A stretch of 18,474 nucleotides of DNA from JAFLCA01 sp041907145. GTDB lineage: Bacteria; Bdellovibrionota_C; UBA2361; JAFLCA01. The DNA lies in NCBI GenBank assembly GCA_041907145.1, contig JAYRHW010000175.1:1-18474 (forward strand). Reading direction: 5' to 3'. Every line of letters begins with the position of its first letter. Position 1 is the stretch's first letter. Under the pieces are notes generated by a model, which did no database searches, was not told the DNA's origin, and saw nothing but the letters and a program-made list of their open reading frames with translations. Shown here one piece after another: positions 8,060 through 14,994 of this stretch. The position numbers and the translations under genes were made by a program.

Positions 8060-8077
8060 GTCTCAGTGACCTCGGAA
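8060..8077. repeat. REP-like repeat copy B (5' side of transposase, upstream of the PHP-like gene)
   Basis: GTCTCAGTGACCTCGGAA, identical to the core of copy A. Immediately before it is a run of seven T's. GGTC at 8059-8062 can pair with GACC at 8068-8071. It lies 13 bases upstream of the ATG at 8091, so its right arm (CGGAATGGA) may serve as the weak ribosome binding region of that gene. Confidence 0.75.
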
Positions 8078-8090
8078 TGGAATAGACCGC

Positions 8091-8831
8091 ATGATCCGCG
8101 CCGATTGCCATGTGCATATTTATCCCGAGTTTAAACTTGAGCGGCTGCTCTTGACCTCAAAATCGCAGGAGTGTGTTTTCCTTCTAACTGAACGTAGTGA
8201 CTGCAATTTTTTCTCGCGGTTGCAGCAGCATCCGGAGGTCTCAGAGACTTCGGAGGCGGCAGTTAAGATTGGTCGGAGCTACTGGATCGCGGGCCGACAG
8301 CTTGTCACTGCGGAACGACTGGAGGTGCAGGCGCTGTGCACTCAGGTGCAAATTCCAGACGGCCTTTCATTTCATGAGTGCTTACGTTGTGTTAGGCAGG
8401 CGGGGGGAGTCACAGTGACTTCGTGGGCGCCGGGGAAGTGGTTGGGACGGCGCGGCAAGATCATCCGTCAGGCCATAGAAGAGGCGAAGCCAGGCGAATT
8501 ACTCCTCGCAGACTCGACCCTACGACCACAAGGATTTTTCGAGCCACCTCTCTTGAAACTTGCACGTCAAAAGGGACTAGGTATTCTCGCGGGTAGCGAT
8601 CCGCTCCCCTTTGCGGGGCAAGAAAGCCTGATTGGTAGCTATGGCGTCCTGCTGCCCGGCTTCGACTCTGTCAATCCGCTCGAGTCAGTGAGGAAGGTTC
8701 TTACCACACCATACGCAAGCTTCGAGAAATTCGGGAAGCGCTCAACGATTTTCGGCGTTGCTTTGCGACTGCTGAAATTGAAAATGTGCGCAGCAAACTG
8801 CGGCTACCAGTCGCAGCGTACGTTGGACTGA
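8091..8831 (+). CDS. PHP-like putative metal-dependent hydrolase
   Basis: A 246-residue protein. It begins with a metal-binding-like DCHVHIYPEF (His7-x-His9) and later has VTSWAPGKWLGRRG (109-121) and LAGSDPLPFAGQESLIG (167-182). The HxH start and the late GSD resemble the first and last metal-ligand motifs of PHP-type phosphoesterases or amidohydrolases. Middle ligands are not obvious, so the activity is unproven. I recognise the general family style but not a named gene. The start ATG lies just after repeat copy B. The 3' end overlaps the convergent HTTM gene by 28 bases. Two stretches of its coding sequence (8232-8253 and 8407-8423) match the dispersed hairpin repeat in reverse orientation, encoding PEVSETSE and GVTVTS in frame. 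The last ~20 residues are poorly family-like. Confidence 0.65.
   Translation: MIRADCHVHIYPEFKLERLLLTSKSQECVFLLTERSDCNFFSRLQQHPEVSETSEAAVKIGRSYWIAGRQLVTAERLEVQALCTQVQIPDGLSFHECLRCVRQAGGVTVTSWAPGKWLGRRGKIIRQAIEEAKPGELLLADSTLRPQGFFEPPLLKLARQKGLGILAGSDPLPFAGQESLIGSYGVLLPGFDSVNPLESVRKVLTTPYASFEKFGKRSTIFGVALRLLKLKMCAANCGYQSQRTLD
8232..8253. repeat. REP-like hairpin copy inside the PHP-like gene (first)
   Basis: The reverse complement of this stretch matches the copy at 16775-16795 with one substitution in the loop (TCTGA for TCTGT) and one extra C in the right arm. It is in frame in the gene and encodes PEVSETSE. Confidence 0.65.
8407..8423. repeat. REP-like hairpin fragment inside the PHP-like gene (second)
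   Basis: The reverse complement reads CGAAGTCACTGTGACTC, sharing 15 contiguous bases with the murJ-internal copy before the right arm diverges. GTCAC pairs with GTGAC around a single base. It is shorter and weaker evidence than the other copies and could be a chance palindrome. Confidence 0.4.
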
Positions 8832-10228
8832 CGATCTACGTCTCGAAACCAAAGCAGCTTCCGCGCCAGAGGATGCGGAGGCTCAACCGCGCGCCACTCC
8901 TCTTCATTGGAAATGCTAAGCTCAACGCCGTTTCTGAGGAACTTGCCGCGTAACTCCGGGTGCGCATGGACGTATGAAGAAAATTCAAAGTACAGCAACT
9001 CCATATCCCCTTGTTTAGCCATACTCATGCGCGGATCGTCTGATTCAACTACTTGTACTCGGTCAGCTTGAATTCCGAAGAGATCAGCGCTTCGTGGAAT
9101 GATCAGGTGATTGGGATGACCGCCCTCCATGCGTAGGTTGCTGTACATGTCAAAGGCCGATCGAGTCTTATAGCCAAGATAGGGCCCCATTCCATTTAGC
9201 ACGACCAGGAAGACACAGAACTTGAGGCTTGCTGAGTGAGCACCAAAATACTGTCCACGCTCCCAGCTGTCGTACGAGATCTTGGCGATCACTGTAAGGA
9301 CAAATATCGCGACGATGCACAATGCATAGGAGTACCAGAGGGTGTACCGAGAGTAGTAAAAAACGCGTGCGCCAGTTTCGGTGAGCAGCAATCCTGAAGT
9401 GAGGACGATTGCCCATGCGGCAATGATGAACAGCCGAGCCCAACGAAGTTCATACCCCCGACTGTTCCTCGCGTTAAACATGGAATGAAGCCTATCAACG
9501 AACGACGAGGGCAAGAACAAGAAGAGCAATGCATACATAAGCGAAGAAAAGTCCATGGTGTGTTGCACGTAGTCCACGGACAACATGAAATGAAATAGTA
9601 CTCCGACACATACGCCCATCAGGCGAGTGCGTGAACTAAGCAGCAGGATCGGAATCCCGGCTTCGCATATCACCGTGGTCATAATTGCCGCCTCTCCGGC
9701 CCAGGGGGCCGTTGGGAATAGCGGAACGCCATGCGCCATACGCATGTAAAACGTACTGCCGCAGCTTGTTGCTGGGTCCAAGAAGCTGGTGTTCAGTTTT
9801 GCGAGAACCGCGAAGCAATACAGAATTATGGTTTCTAGCCGCGCAGTCGCGGAAAATGCAGTAAACACCCTCGATTGAAGCGAGGACCATGAGCTCTTTG
9901 CGCGAGTGCTCCATACCGCCGCAAGGAATGCCAAGTTGATGAAAGCTGTGACGAGCCTATGATTGGGGGCCTGCGGAAGCATTATGAGCACGTCGATAAC
10001 CTGGATCGTGCTTAGCGCCGAAAGGCTCAGTGCTCCCGGCGCCCAAATCACGAGCAGTGCAACGAGCGCCAAAACGAGCTCAACCTGACCACCCAAGCTG
10101 CCGGTTCTCCACCCGCGCACGAGGCTTTCCGTCGCCACGATCTCGAACAAGGAGCACATAGCCCACATGGTGGCAAACCACTGAAGGCGCAACTTCTGCT
10201 GTCGTTCCCAATTCGGATCAGCTTCCAT
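8804..10228 (-). CDS. HTTM / vitamin K-dependent gamma-carboxylase-like membrane protein
   Basis: A 474-residue protein with about ten hydrophobic segments in residues 18-350 and a soluble C-terminal part. Features that recall the HTTM (horizontally transferred transmembrane, VKG-carboxylase-like) family are the KLNTSFLDPATSCGSTFY segment (144-161), a LFHFMLSVD segment (211-219) and, after the last helix, GYKTRSAFDMYSNLRMEGG (352-370) followed by NHLIIP. Bacterial HTTM proteins are mostly uncharacterised; true carboxylation is not implied. The start ATG at 10228 has GAGAGG only two bases upstream, which is close. The gene is divergent from the pyruvyl transferase and converges on the PHP-like gene, with overlapping 3' ends. 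Confidence 0.75.
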   Translation of the reverse strand: MEADPNWERQQKLRLQWFATMWAMCSLFEIVATESLVRGWRTGSLGGQVELVLALVALLVIWAPGALSLSALSTIQVIDVLIMLPQAPNHRLVTAFINLAFLAAVWSTRAKSSWSSLQSRVFTAFSATARLETIILYCFAVLAKLNTSFLDPATSCGSTFYMRMAHGVPLFPTAPWAGEAAIMTTVICEAGIPILLLSSRTRLMGVCVGVLFHFMLSVDYVQHTMDFSSLMYALLFLFLPSSFVDRLHSMFNARNSRGYELRWARLFIIAAWAIVLTSGLLLTETGARVFYYSRYTLWYSYALCIVAIFVLTVIAKISYDSWERGQYFGAHSASLKFCVFLVVLNGMGPYLGYKTRSAFDMYSNLRMEGGHPNHLIIPRSADLFGIQADRVQVVESDDPRMSMAKQGDMELLYFEFSSYVHAHPELRGKFLRNGVELSISNEEEWRAVEPPHPLARKLLWFRDVDRQSNVRCDW

Positions 10229-10293
10229 AGCCTCTCATGTTGTTTGGCCAGCTTGCATCCCCTAGGGGCTTGCGTATGATAAGACTCTCCAGC

Positions 10294-10299
10294 GAGGAG
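10294..10299 (+). promoter_or_regulatory. Ribosome binding site fixing the pyruvyl transferase start
   Basis: GAGGAG lies six bases before ATG at 10306. The upstream in-frame ATGs at 10237 and 10276 have no comparable site, and residues before 10306 do not look like the family. Confidence 0.75.
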
Positions 10300-10305
10300 A
10301 GTAGT

Positions 10306-11547
10306 ATGCCGACTATCGAAGCGATTACATTATTAGGTTCGTCATCCGGCAGGAATGCCGGAGATGCGGCGCTCATCGCCGGCATAATGGACTCAATCGA
10401 TGAGTCATGCGGCATGCGGCTACTGTACGAAATTCCCACCATCAAACCGTCGTTCATTCGATCGAGTTATGCAAATCGCACAAAGTCGATTGGCATGCTG
10501 CCTTGGAACCTTTCCATCAAAATGCTCGGAGTGCCGACCTACCGCTCAATAATGCGCACTGATCTATCGCTGGTGTTCGACGCGATCCTTTTCGATCGGG
10601 CGCTCTATAATCCACTCTTTAATTTTCTTTCGACCTTAGCGCTCCTGCTTCCGCACGCCAAGAAAGCTGGTAAGCGCATGGGCTTTTTCAATGTTAGCGC
10701 TGGGCCGGTTGCCACGCCAGCTGGAAGAAGGATGCTTCGGAAAGTTGCCGAGAGCATGGACTTCTTGACTGTGCGCGATCAGAACTCCCACGATTTGCTG
10801 AGAGACATCGGCATTGTTGAGCAGCCCATTATAGTAACTGCCGATGCGGCCCTCACGATGAAAGCCCCGCCAGAGCAGCGGTCGCAAAAAATTCTTCGAG
10901 AGCTTGGGTTTGCGGACGGCGATGAGATTTTGGGAATTAACGTGAGCGCTTACCTGGATACTTGGGCGGGAACGAATCGAAAGCCGATGGGCAAGGGGGC
11001 CTTTATTGCCGCATACGCGAATGCGCTCAATAAGGTTCTTGGCGAAATAGAGGCGCCGGTTCTATTCGTGAGTACTCAGCATCATGATGTGCCGTTGACG
11101 CTCGAGCTCATGTCCCGGATTAAGTGTGCGCGTCATAAGGCGCACTGTTCCAACATTGAATATAGCCACTATGATATCCGCGGAGTTTTAGGATCGCTCG
11201 CGCTCCTCTTTGGTATGCGACTGCACGCAACAATTTTGGCTTCGGCTGGTCTCGCGCCTGTGCTCGCACTTCCACACCAGCCCAAAGTAAGCCATTACTT
11301 CAAGACTCTAGGATTGGAGGATTTTGTACTTACGTTCGATGCCTTTTCAGAGGAAGCTCTGCGAAAGCATATCCTAAAGGGATGGGCAGAGCGCGCACGA
11401 ATCCGAACCGTTTTACAGCGCTCGATACCAGTGAGCCGCGAAAGAGCTTTGATCGCAGCAAACATCGTGTCGACGCTTGCGCGTGGTCAATCCATTGAGT
11501 CCGCTATTAGGGTTTCTCAGCCTTCGCAGCAGGCAACTGTCGGCTGA
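10306..11547 (+). CDS. Polysaccharide pyruvyl transferase family protein
   Basis: About 413 residues of the PS_pyruv_trans (WcaK/CsaB) family, which moves a pyruvate ketal from phosphoenolpyruvate onto a sugar of an exopolysaccharide or cell-wall glycan. The N-terminus MPTIEAITLLGSSSGRNAGD contains the family's early G-x-x-N-x-GDAAL motif. Later marks are DFLTVRDQNSHDLL, GINVSAYLDTW, LLFGMRLHATILASAGLAPV and ALPHQPKVSHYF, the GT-B-like C-terminal domain. The open frame extends upstream to 10237, but ATG at 10306 is chosen because of GAGGAG six bases before it. It is divergent from the HTTM gene. The minus-strand set that ends near 12.2 kb also contains an FrhB-family protein, a frequent companion of pyruvyl transferases in polysaccharide loci. 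The acceptor sugar cannot be read from sequence. Confidence 0.9.
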   Translation: MPTIEAITLLGSSSGRNAGDAALIAGIMDSIDESCGMRLLYEIPTIKPSFIRSSYANRTKSIGMLPWNLSIKMLGVPTYRSIMRTDLSLVFDAILFDRALYNPLFNFLSTLALLLPHAKKAGKRMGFFNVSAGPVATPAGRRMLRKVAESMDFLTVRDQNSHDLLRDIGIVEQPIIVTADAALTMKAPPEQRSQKILRELGFADGDEILGINVSAYLDTWAGTNRKPMGKGAFIAAYANALNKVLGEIEAPVLFVSTQHHDVPLTLELMSRIKCARHKAHCSNIEYSHYDIRGVLGSLALLFGMRLHATILASAGLAPVLALPHQPKVSHYFKTLGLEDFVLTFDAFSEEALRKHILKGWAERARIRTVLQRSIPVSRERALIAANIVSTLARGQSIESAIRVSQPSQQATVG

Positions 11548-11576
11548 AGTTTTCGCTTCGCAGGGGTGCGCTTGTA

Positions 11577-12083
11577 TCAGTGGTGGTGGTGACCATCTCC
11601 ATGGTGGGCATGACCGTGGGCGATTTCCTCTTTTGTCGCTTCCCTAATCCCTACGACTTCCACCGCGAACGACAAATCCTGGCCGGCAAAGGGGTGATTG
11701 CCGTCGACTGTCACGTCATTGCCTTTCACCTGTGTTACCCGCACGACGACGGGATTCCCCTCCGGATCGGAGAATTGAAAGATGCTGCCGACCTTCACCT
11801 CTCGCTTATCAGCGAACTGATCCTTCTTCAAAACTGACTTCAATGAGTCGTTGTATGCGCCGTAACCATCCTTGGCCGCTACACTGATATTGAATTTTTC
11901 TCCGACCGTCTTGCCGCTGAGCGCCTTTTCCAGTCCTGGTATAATCTGTTTATGGCCGTGCAAGTAGATCATCGGCTCTTCGCCGATGGATGTTTCCAGT
12001 TTCTTCCCGGCCTTGTCCTTGACGGTGTAATGAATGCTGACGACGGTGTCTTTAGCGACTTCGATTTTGCCTTTCTTGGCCAT
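11577..12083 (-). CDS. slyD: FKBP-type peptidyl-prolyl isomerase SlyD
   Basis: A 168-residue cytosolic FKBP-type prolyl isomerase and chaperone that also binds nickel. The fold is seen in VSIHYTVKDKAGKKLETS, GHKQIIPGLEKALSGKTVGE, then an insert-in-flap domain (about residues 70-130: DGYGAYNDSLKSVLKKDQF through DGNHPFAGQDL), returning to LSFAVEVVGIREAT. The C-terminus HGHAHHGDGHHHH is the typical histidine-rich metal-binding tail. The open frame extends to 12134, but ATG at 12083 (MAKKGKIEV) has GGAGG seven bases upstream and matches the family length. The nearest upstream gene on the same strand is the FrhB-family protein, 149 bases away. Confidence 0.94.
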   Translation of the reverse strand: MAKKGKIEVAKDTVVSIHYTVKDKAGKKLETSIGEEPMIYLHGHKQIIPGLEKALSGKTVGEKFNISVAAKDGYGAYNDSLKSVLKKDQFADKREVKVGSIFQFSDPEGNPVVVRVTQVKGNDVTVDGNHPFAGQDLSFAVEVVGIREATKEEIAHGHAHHGDGHHHH

Positions 12084-12090
12084 TCCTCTT

Positions 12091-12095
12091 CCTCC
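12091..12095 (-). promoter_or_regulatory. Ribosome binding site fixing the slyD start
   Basis: On the minus strand GGAGG is followed by seven bases and ATG at 12083. This rules against the longer frame starting at 12134. Confidence 0.8.
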
Positions 12096-12156
12096 AGCGA
12101 GCATTGAGCTAATGTTGAGATTAGCGTGTTCCACGAAGCAGGACTACTGGATTAAA

Positions 12157-12206
12157 GCAAAATATCCTGCATCAAGGTTGCTTCCTAGCTCGAGATGCAA
12201 AATATC
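12157..12206 (-). repeat. Two direct GATATTTTGC repeats upstream of slyD
   Basis: GCAAAATATC (GATATTTTGC on the minus strand) occurs at 12157-12166 and 12197-12206, 40 bases apart start to start, about four helical turns. They lie 74-123 bases upstream of the slyD start and just after the FrhB-family stop. They could be a regulator's paired sites, or chance. Confidence 0.3.
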
Positions 12207-12232
12207 AGCAAATTAAGAGACTTCCCCGCCGC

Positions 12233-13732
12233 CTACTTTCGGCCGACGAGCGTGCGTCGAATACGCGCCTTTGTATCACGTATCCAAAATCTCGCAGCTC
12301 TACGCTTATGATTTGCCCAGAAAAGCCAGTATCCCCGACCCAAGAAAAATCGCAGTACTCGAGCGCGCAAGGTCGGAAGGAAGCAAAAAATATGCGACAG
12401 CATGTGCAATTCTGTGCGGACGGCCTGGTACCCACTGTGACGAGGGAATCGCTGATGCGGATCACCGTAAGAGGGGATTGATTTTCCCTGGCGTCGATGC
12501 GTTTCAATCACGCGAAACGCCCGCCAACGCTTCTCTCCGGCCATCAGTTCATTGCACTCCTCCGCCTCCCTTCTCGTAATGGTGCGCGCTCCAATTGCAC
12601 CTGCGGCGAGGGCCTCCTTGAAAACGGCCACTCCGCGGGCGCTACGAAGTAGGGAAAAACTCCAGCCATCATAAAAGTCGACATCGTTTTCGGGAGGAGC
12701 CATCCAGGGGTCTCCGACGGATATATCTGCGAATTCGGCCATGGCATCAAAGCATGTCAGGCAGCGAGCGGGAGTATAGAGTCGATAGAGAATATTGATG
12801 ACTTCAATGGACGAGGGACGATAGCCCCCCCGATCACCGAAATAGACCGGGTATAGGGAGCCGTCCTGCAGTTCCAAATGTGGAGTCCCGGGATGCTTCC
12901 CGACGCGAGAAATAAAGCGTCGGGCAGTTCGAGCTTTTTCGCCGAGCTGTTCCCAGAGTACACGAAAAGCCTCATGCTCGATCGCGGCGTGACAGCACAG
13001 CCCTATGGTAAGAGTGATTCGATCATTGAGGCGTTCGTCGAGACGACGTGCCTTTTCAATTCCATGAATCTGACATGGTAAACCCACGACAGCGTATTTG
13101 CCCGGACTATCTCGAATTTCGGATAGAACTGAGTTGGTCGGGGATATGGCGTATTTAGACTTTGCAGTGCCGAGCAATGCATCCTTGGATCGCGCGATAG
13201 TGGGCCTGCCTTTCCAGAGTATCTCCTTGTCGGGAGCAATTACCACAGCGCCGTCGATCTGCTTGGTTTCGAGCAGATGGATGAGGAGCGCCGTTACGAG
13301 TCCGCCACTCGTCGAGTCGGAGCGCAGTTTCATATCTGCAGCGTAGGCAATGGCAGCTTCTTGGAATTGCCCGTGCGTTGCGAGTATCGAGGGTTCAGCG
13401 CCAAACTTGCTCTGGTGAATTTCACGGAAATTGAATTCGTCTCCCGGACAGACGCGTACGCAGAGGTCGCAATCGGTGCACGCTGAAAGGTTCTTGACGC
13501 GCGGATATTCCTCGTCGTCAAGGCCGAGCACCGATGTCGGGCAAATACCAATGCAAGAACCGCAACGATGACAGAGACCTCCGTCTACGATGCGGGAGAG
13601 TGCGCGCAACGCTCTGGGTGAGGACTCGGCCGATTGGGACTGCCAGTCAAGGGACGCAAGGAATGGGCCTGACGTTCGAAGTGGGGCCTCAGTGGGCAAA
13701 ATCCGTAGAGAATTTTTGACGGGCATGCTCAT
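12233..13732 (-). CDS. FrhB-family (coenzyme F420 hydrogenase/dehydrogenase beta subunit) iron-sulfur protein
   Basis: A 499-residue redox protein of the FrhB_FdhB family. The N-terminal part holds two 4Fe-4S ferredoxin motifs: CHRCGSCIGICP (Cys54, 57, 60, 64) and CTDCDLCVRVCP (Cys85, 88, 91, 95). Next come SDSTSGGLVTALLIHLLE and VVGLPCQIHGIEKA (Cys220), then GLCCH (246-247) and CLTCFDAMAEFADISVGDPW (Cys324, Cys327), all typical of the flavin-binding beta-subunit fold. Use of F420 itself is not shown by the sequence. Related proteins often sit in polysaccharide loci beside pyruvyl transferases, where their reaction is unknown. The ATG at 13732 overlaps the upstream glycosyltransferase stop as ATGA. 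The C-terminal ~90 residues are basic and aromatic. Confidence 0.88.
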   Translation of the reverse strand: MSMPVKNSLRILPTEAPLRTSGPFLASLDWQSQSAESSPRALRALSRIVDGGLCHRCGSCIGICPTSVLGLDDEEYPRVKNLSACTDCDLCVRVCPGDEFNFREIHQSKFGAEPSILATHGQFQEAAIAYAADMKLRSDSTSGGLVTALLIHLLETKQIDGAVVIAPDKEILWKGRPTIARSKDALLGTAKSKYAISPTNSVLSEIRDSPGKYAVVGLPCQIHGIEKARRLDERLNDRITLTIGLCCHAAIEHEAFRVLWEQLGEKARTARRFISRVGKHPGTPHLELQDGSLYPVYFGDRGGYRPSSIEVINILYRLYTPARCLTCFDAMAEFADISVGDPWMAPPENDVDFYDGWSFSLLRSARGVAVFKEALAAGAIGARTITRREAEECNELMAGEKRWRAFRVIETHRRQGKSIPSYGDPHQRFPRHSGYQAVRTELHMLSHIFCFLPTLRARVLRFFLGRGYWLFWANHKRRAARFWIRDTKARIRRTLVGRK

Positions 13733-14994
13733 GCACGTGCAGCCTCGGCCTGCCTTACATCGAGCAACTCTTCATACAGCGCATGGAACTGACGCTCGAA
13801 ACGTTCCCGGCTGTAGCGGGACTGCACCAAGGCCAGCGCTTGAGCCGCTCGTCGGGTGCGAATTTCCATCGCAGCAGGAGAGGGATCAAACGCCGCAGAG
13901 ATTGCGCTGCTAATCGACTCTGGGGTTGGTTCCGCCAAATATGCGGTGGCGTCGCTAAGAACCTGGGTATGAGATTCGATTTTGGTAGCGACGATGGGCT
14001 TTCCGGACGCCATATACGAGTACAATTTGAGCGGAGTGTTATTTCCAATAAGCCTAGGGGAGGCCAGGACATCGGCACAATGCATAAATGCACCCATCTC
14101 CTTTCCGGGGCGCGGCCCGGAAAAAACAACATCGTTTTCTAGGCCACGCTCCGAGACGAGCGCTCGCAGCCTTGCAATTGATGCATCGTCTCCACCAACG
14201 AGAAGAAGAATTGGAGACTCTCCCTTGAACGCTGAGTTGGACAAGCTCAGCTTGAATCCCTCCAGCAGTAGCTCGAGGCCCTGATAGCCCTCAAAATTTC
14301 CGGTATACAGGATGGTGGGCCTTCCGGCGCGCAGAAAGCTTCGCGCAGCGGCGAGAGAACTTTCATCCACTTGTTCAACATCGTCCATCGGGAAATCTTC
14401 GATTTGATGAATGCGCGCCTGGGGTGCGATTGACTGTGCCTTTACGGTGAGTGCTTCGCAGACCGTAACAATTGCCGAGGAATTCCGTATACAGGCGGTC
14501 TCGAGAAGGGATACAAAGCGCAGCAGAATTCTCGATCGCATGAAGCCGCTCGTCTCGAGCTGTGAAACCATGCAGGAGTCCATATCAAAAACTGACGGGA
14601 TGCCGAAGATCTTGCCCAGACTCAAAGCGACAAAGCCGCCCTCCTCGATTCCTTGCAGTACCGAATAGCGTCGGCTCATGACGAGCTTAAGCGCCGAGAA
14701 GAGGAGCAGGAAATCAAGGGCAACCTTGCGCCAGGTTGGGCCTATGGGGACGTGCCTAATTCCCGGAACACGAAGCGATCGGTGCACGGTCACCCCCGGG
14801 ATTTCGACCTCATCTCCGAATGGAAAAGCCAATATATCGACTGCGAGTCCGGCTTTCGCCAGGGCCACTGCGGTTGCCCGAACATTGAGCGGCGTGCCGC
14901 GTTGGACAAAGAAAGGCTGGGGTGCAATCAATAGCACTCGGCCAAGTGATTTATTTCGCTCCTGGGCACCAATCATGCTCTGCACTATAGCCAT
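13729..14994 (-). CDS. Family 4 (GT4) glycosyltransferase
   Basis: A 421-residue GT-B-fold glycosyltransferase. The N-terminal domain shows RVLLIAPQPFFVQRGTPLNVRA and the GIPSVFDMDS segment. The C-terminal nucleotide-sugar domain shows RPTILYTGNFEGYQGLELLL, VFSGPRPGKEM and TPLKLYSYMASGKPIVATKI. In many GT4 enzymes the donor-binding segment reads LKLYEYM; here Ser replaces that Glu, a variant also seen in the KLYSYMxSGKPIVAT type. The donor and acceptor sugars are unknown. ATG at 14994 overlaps the end of the epimerase gene by ten bases, and the gene ends with an ATGA overlap with the FrhB-family gene, so the three are almost certainly one operon. Confidence 0.88.
   Translation of the reverse strand: MAIVQSMIGAQERNKSLGRVLLIAPQPFFVQRGTPLNVRATAVALAKAGLAVDILAFPFGDEVEIPGVTVHRSLRVPGIRHVPIGPTWRKVALDFLLLFSALKLVMSRRYSVLQGIEEGGFVALSLGKIFGIPSVFDMDSCMVSQLETSGFMRSRILLRFVSLLETACIRNSSAIVTVCEALTVKAQSIAPQARIHQIEDFPMDDVEQVDESSLAAARSFLRAGRPTILYTGNFEGYQGLELLLEGFKLSLSNSAFKGESPILLLVGGDDASIARLRALVSERGLENDVVFSGPRPGKEMGAFMHCADVLASPRLIGNNTPLKLYSYMASGKPIVATKIESHTQVLSDATAYLAEPTPESISSAISAAFDPSPAAMEIRTRRAAQALALVQSRYSRERFERQFHALYEELLDVRQAEAARA

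Larger units (their letters stand above)
6809..8077. mobile_element. Y1 transposase unit flanked by identical 18-bp repeat cores
   Basis: GTCTCAGTGACCTCGGAA occurs at 6809-6826 and again, in the same orientation and without mismatch, at 8060-8077. The only well-supported gene between them is a Y1 (HUH) transposase on the minus strand. Y1 elements of the IS200/IS605 and RAYT type carry subterminal hairpins rather than terminal inverted repeats, and these cores are part of an imperfect hairpin. I infer that this 1.27-kb stretch is, or was, a mobile or REP-bounded unit. The exact transposon ends are not established. Confidence 0.6.

Noticed and set aside
11517..11547. TCAGCC/GGCTGA pairing at the end of the pyruvyl transferase gene followed by TTTT
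   Set aside because: Six base pairs with a 19-nt loop overlapping the coding end; plausible but not convincing as a terminator.
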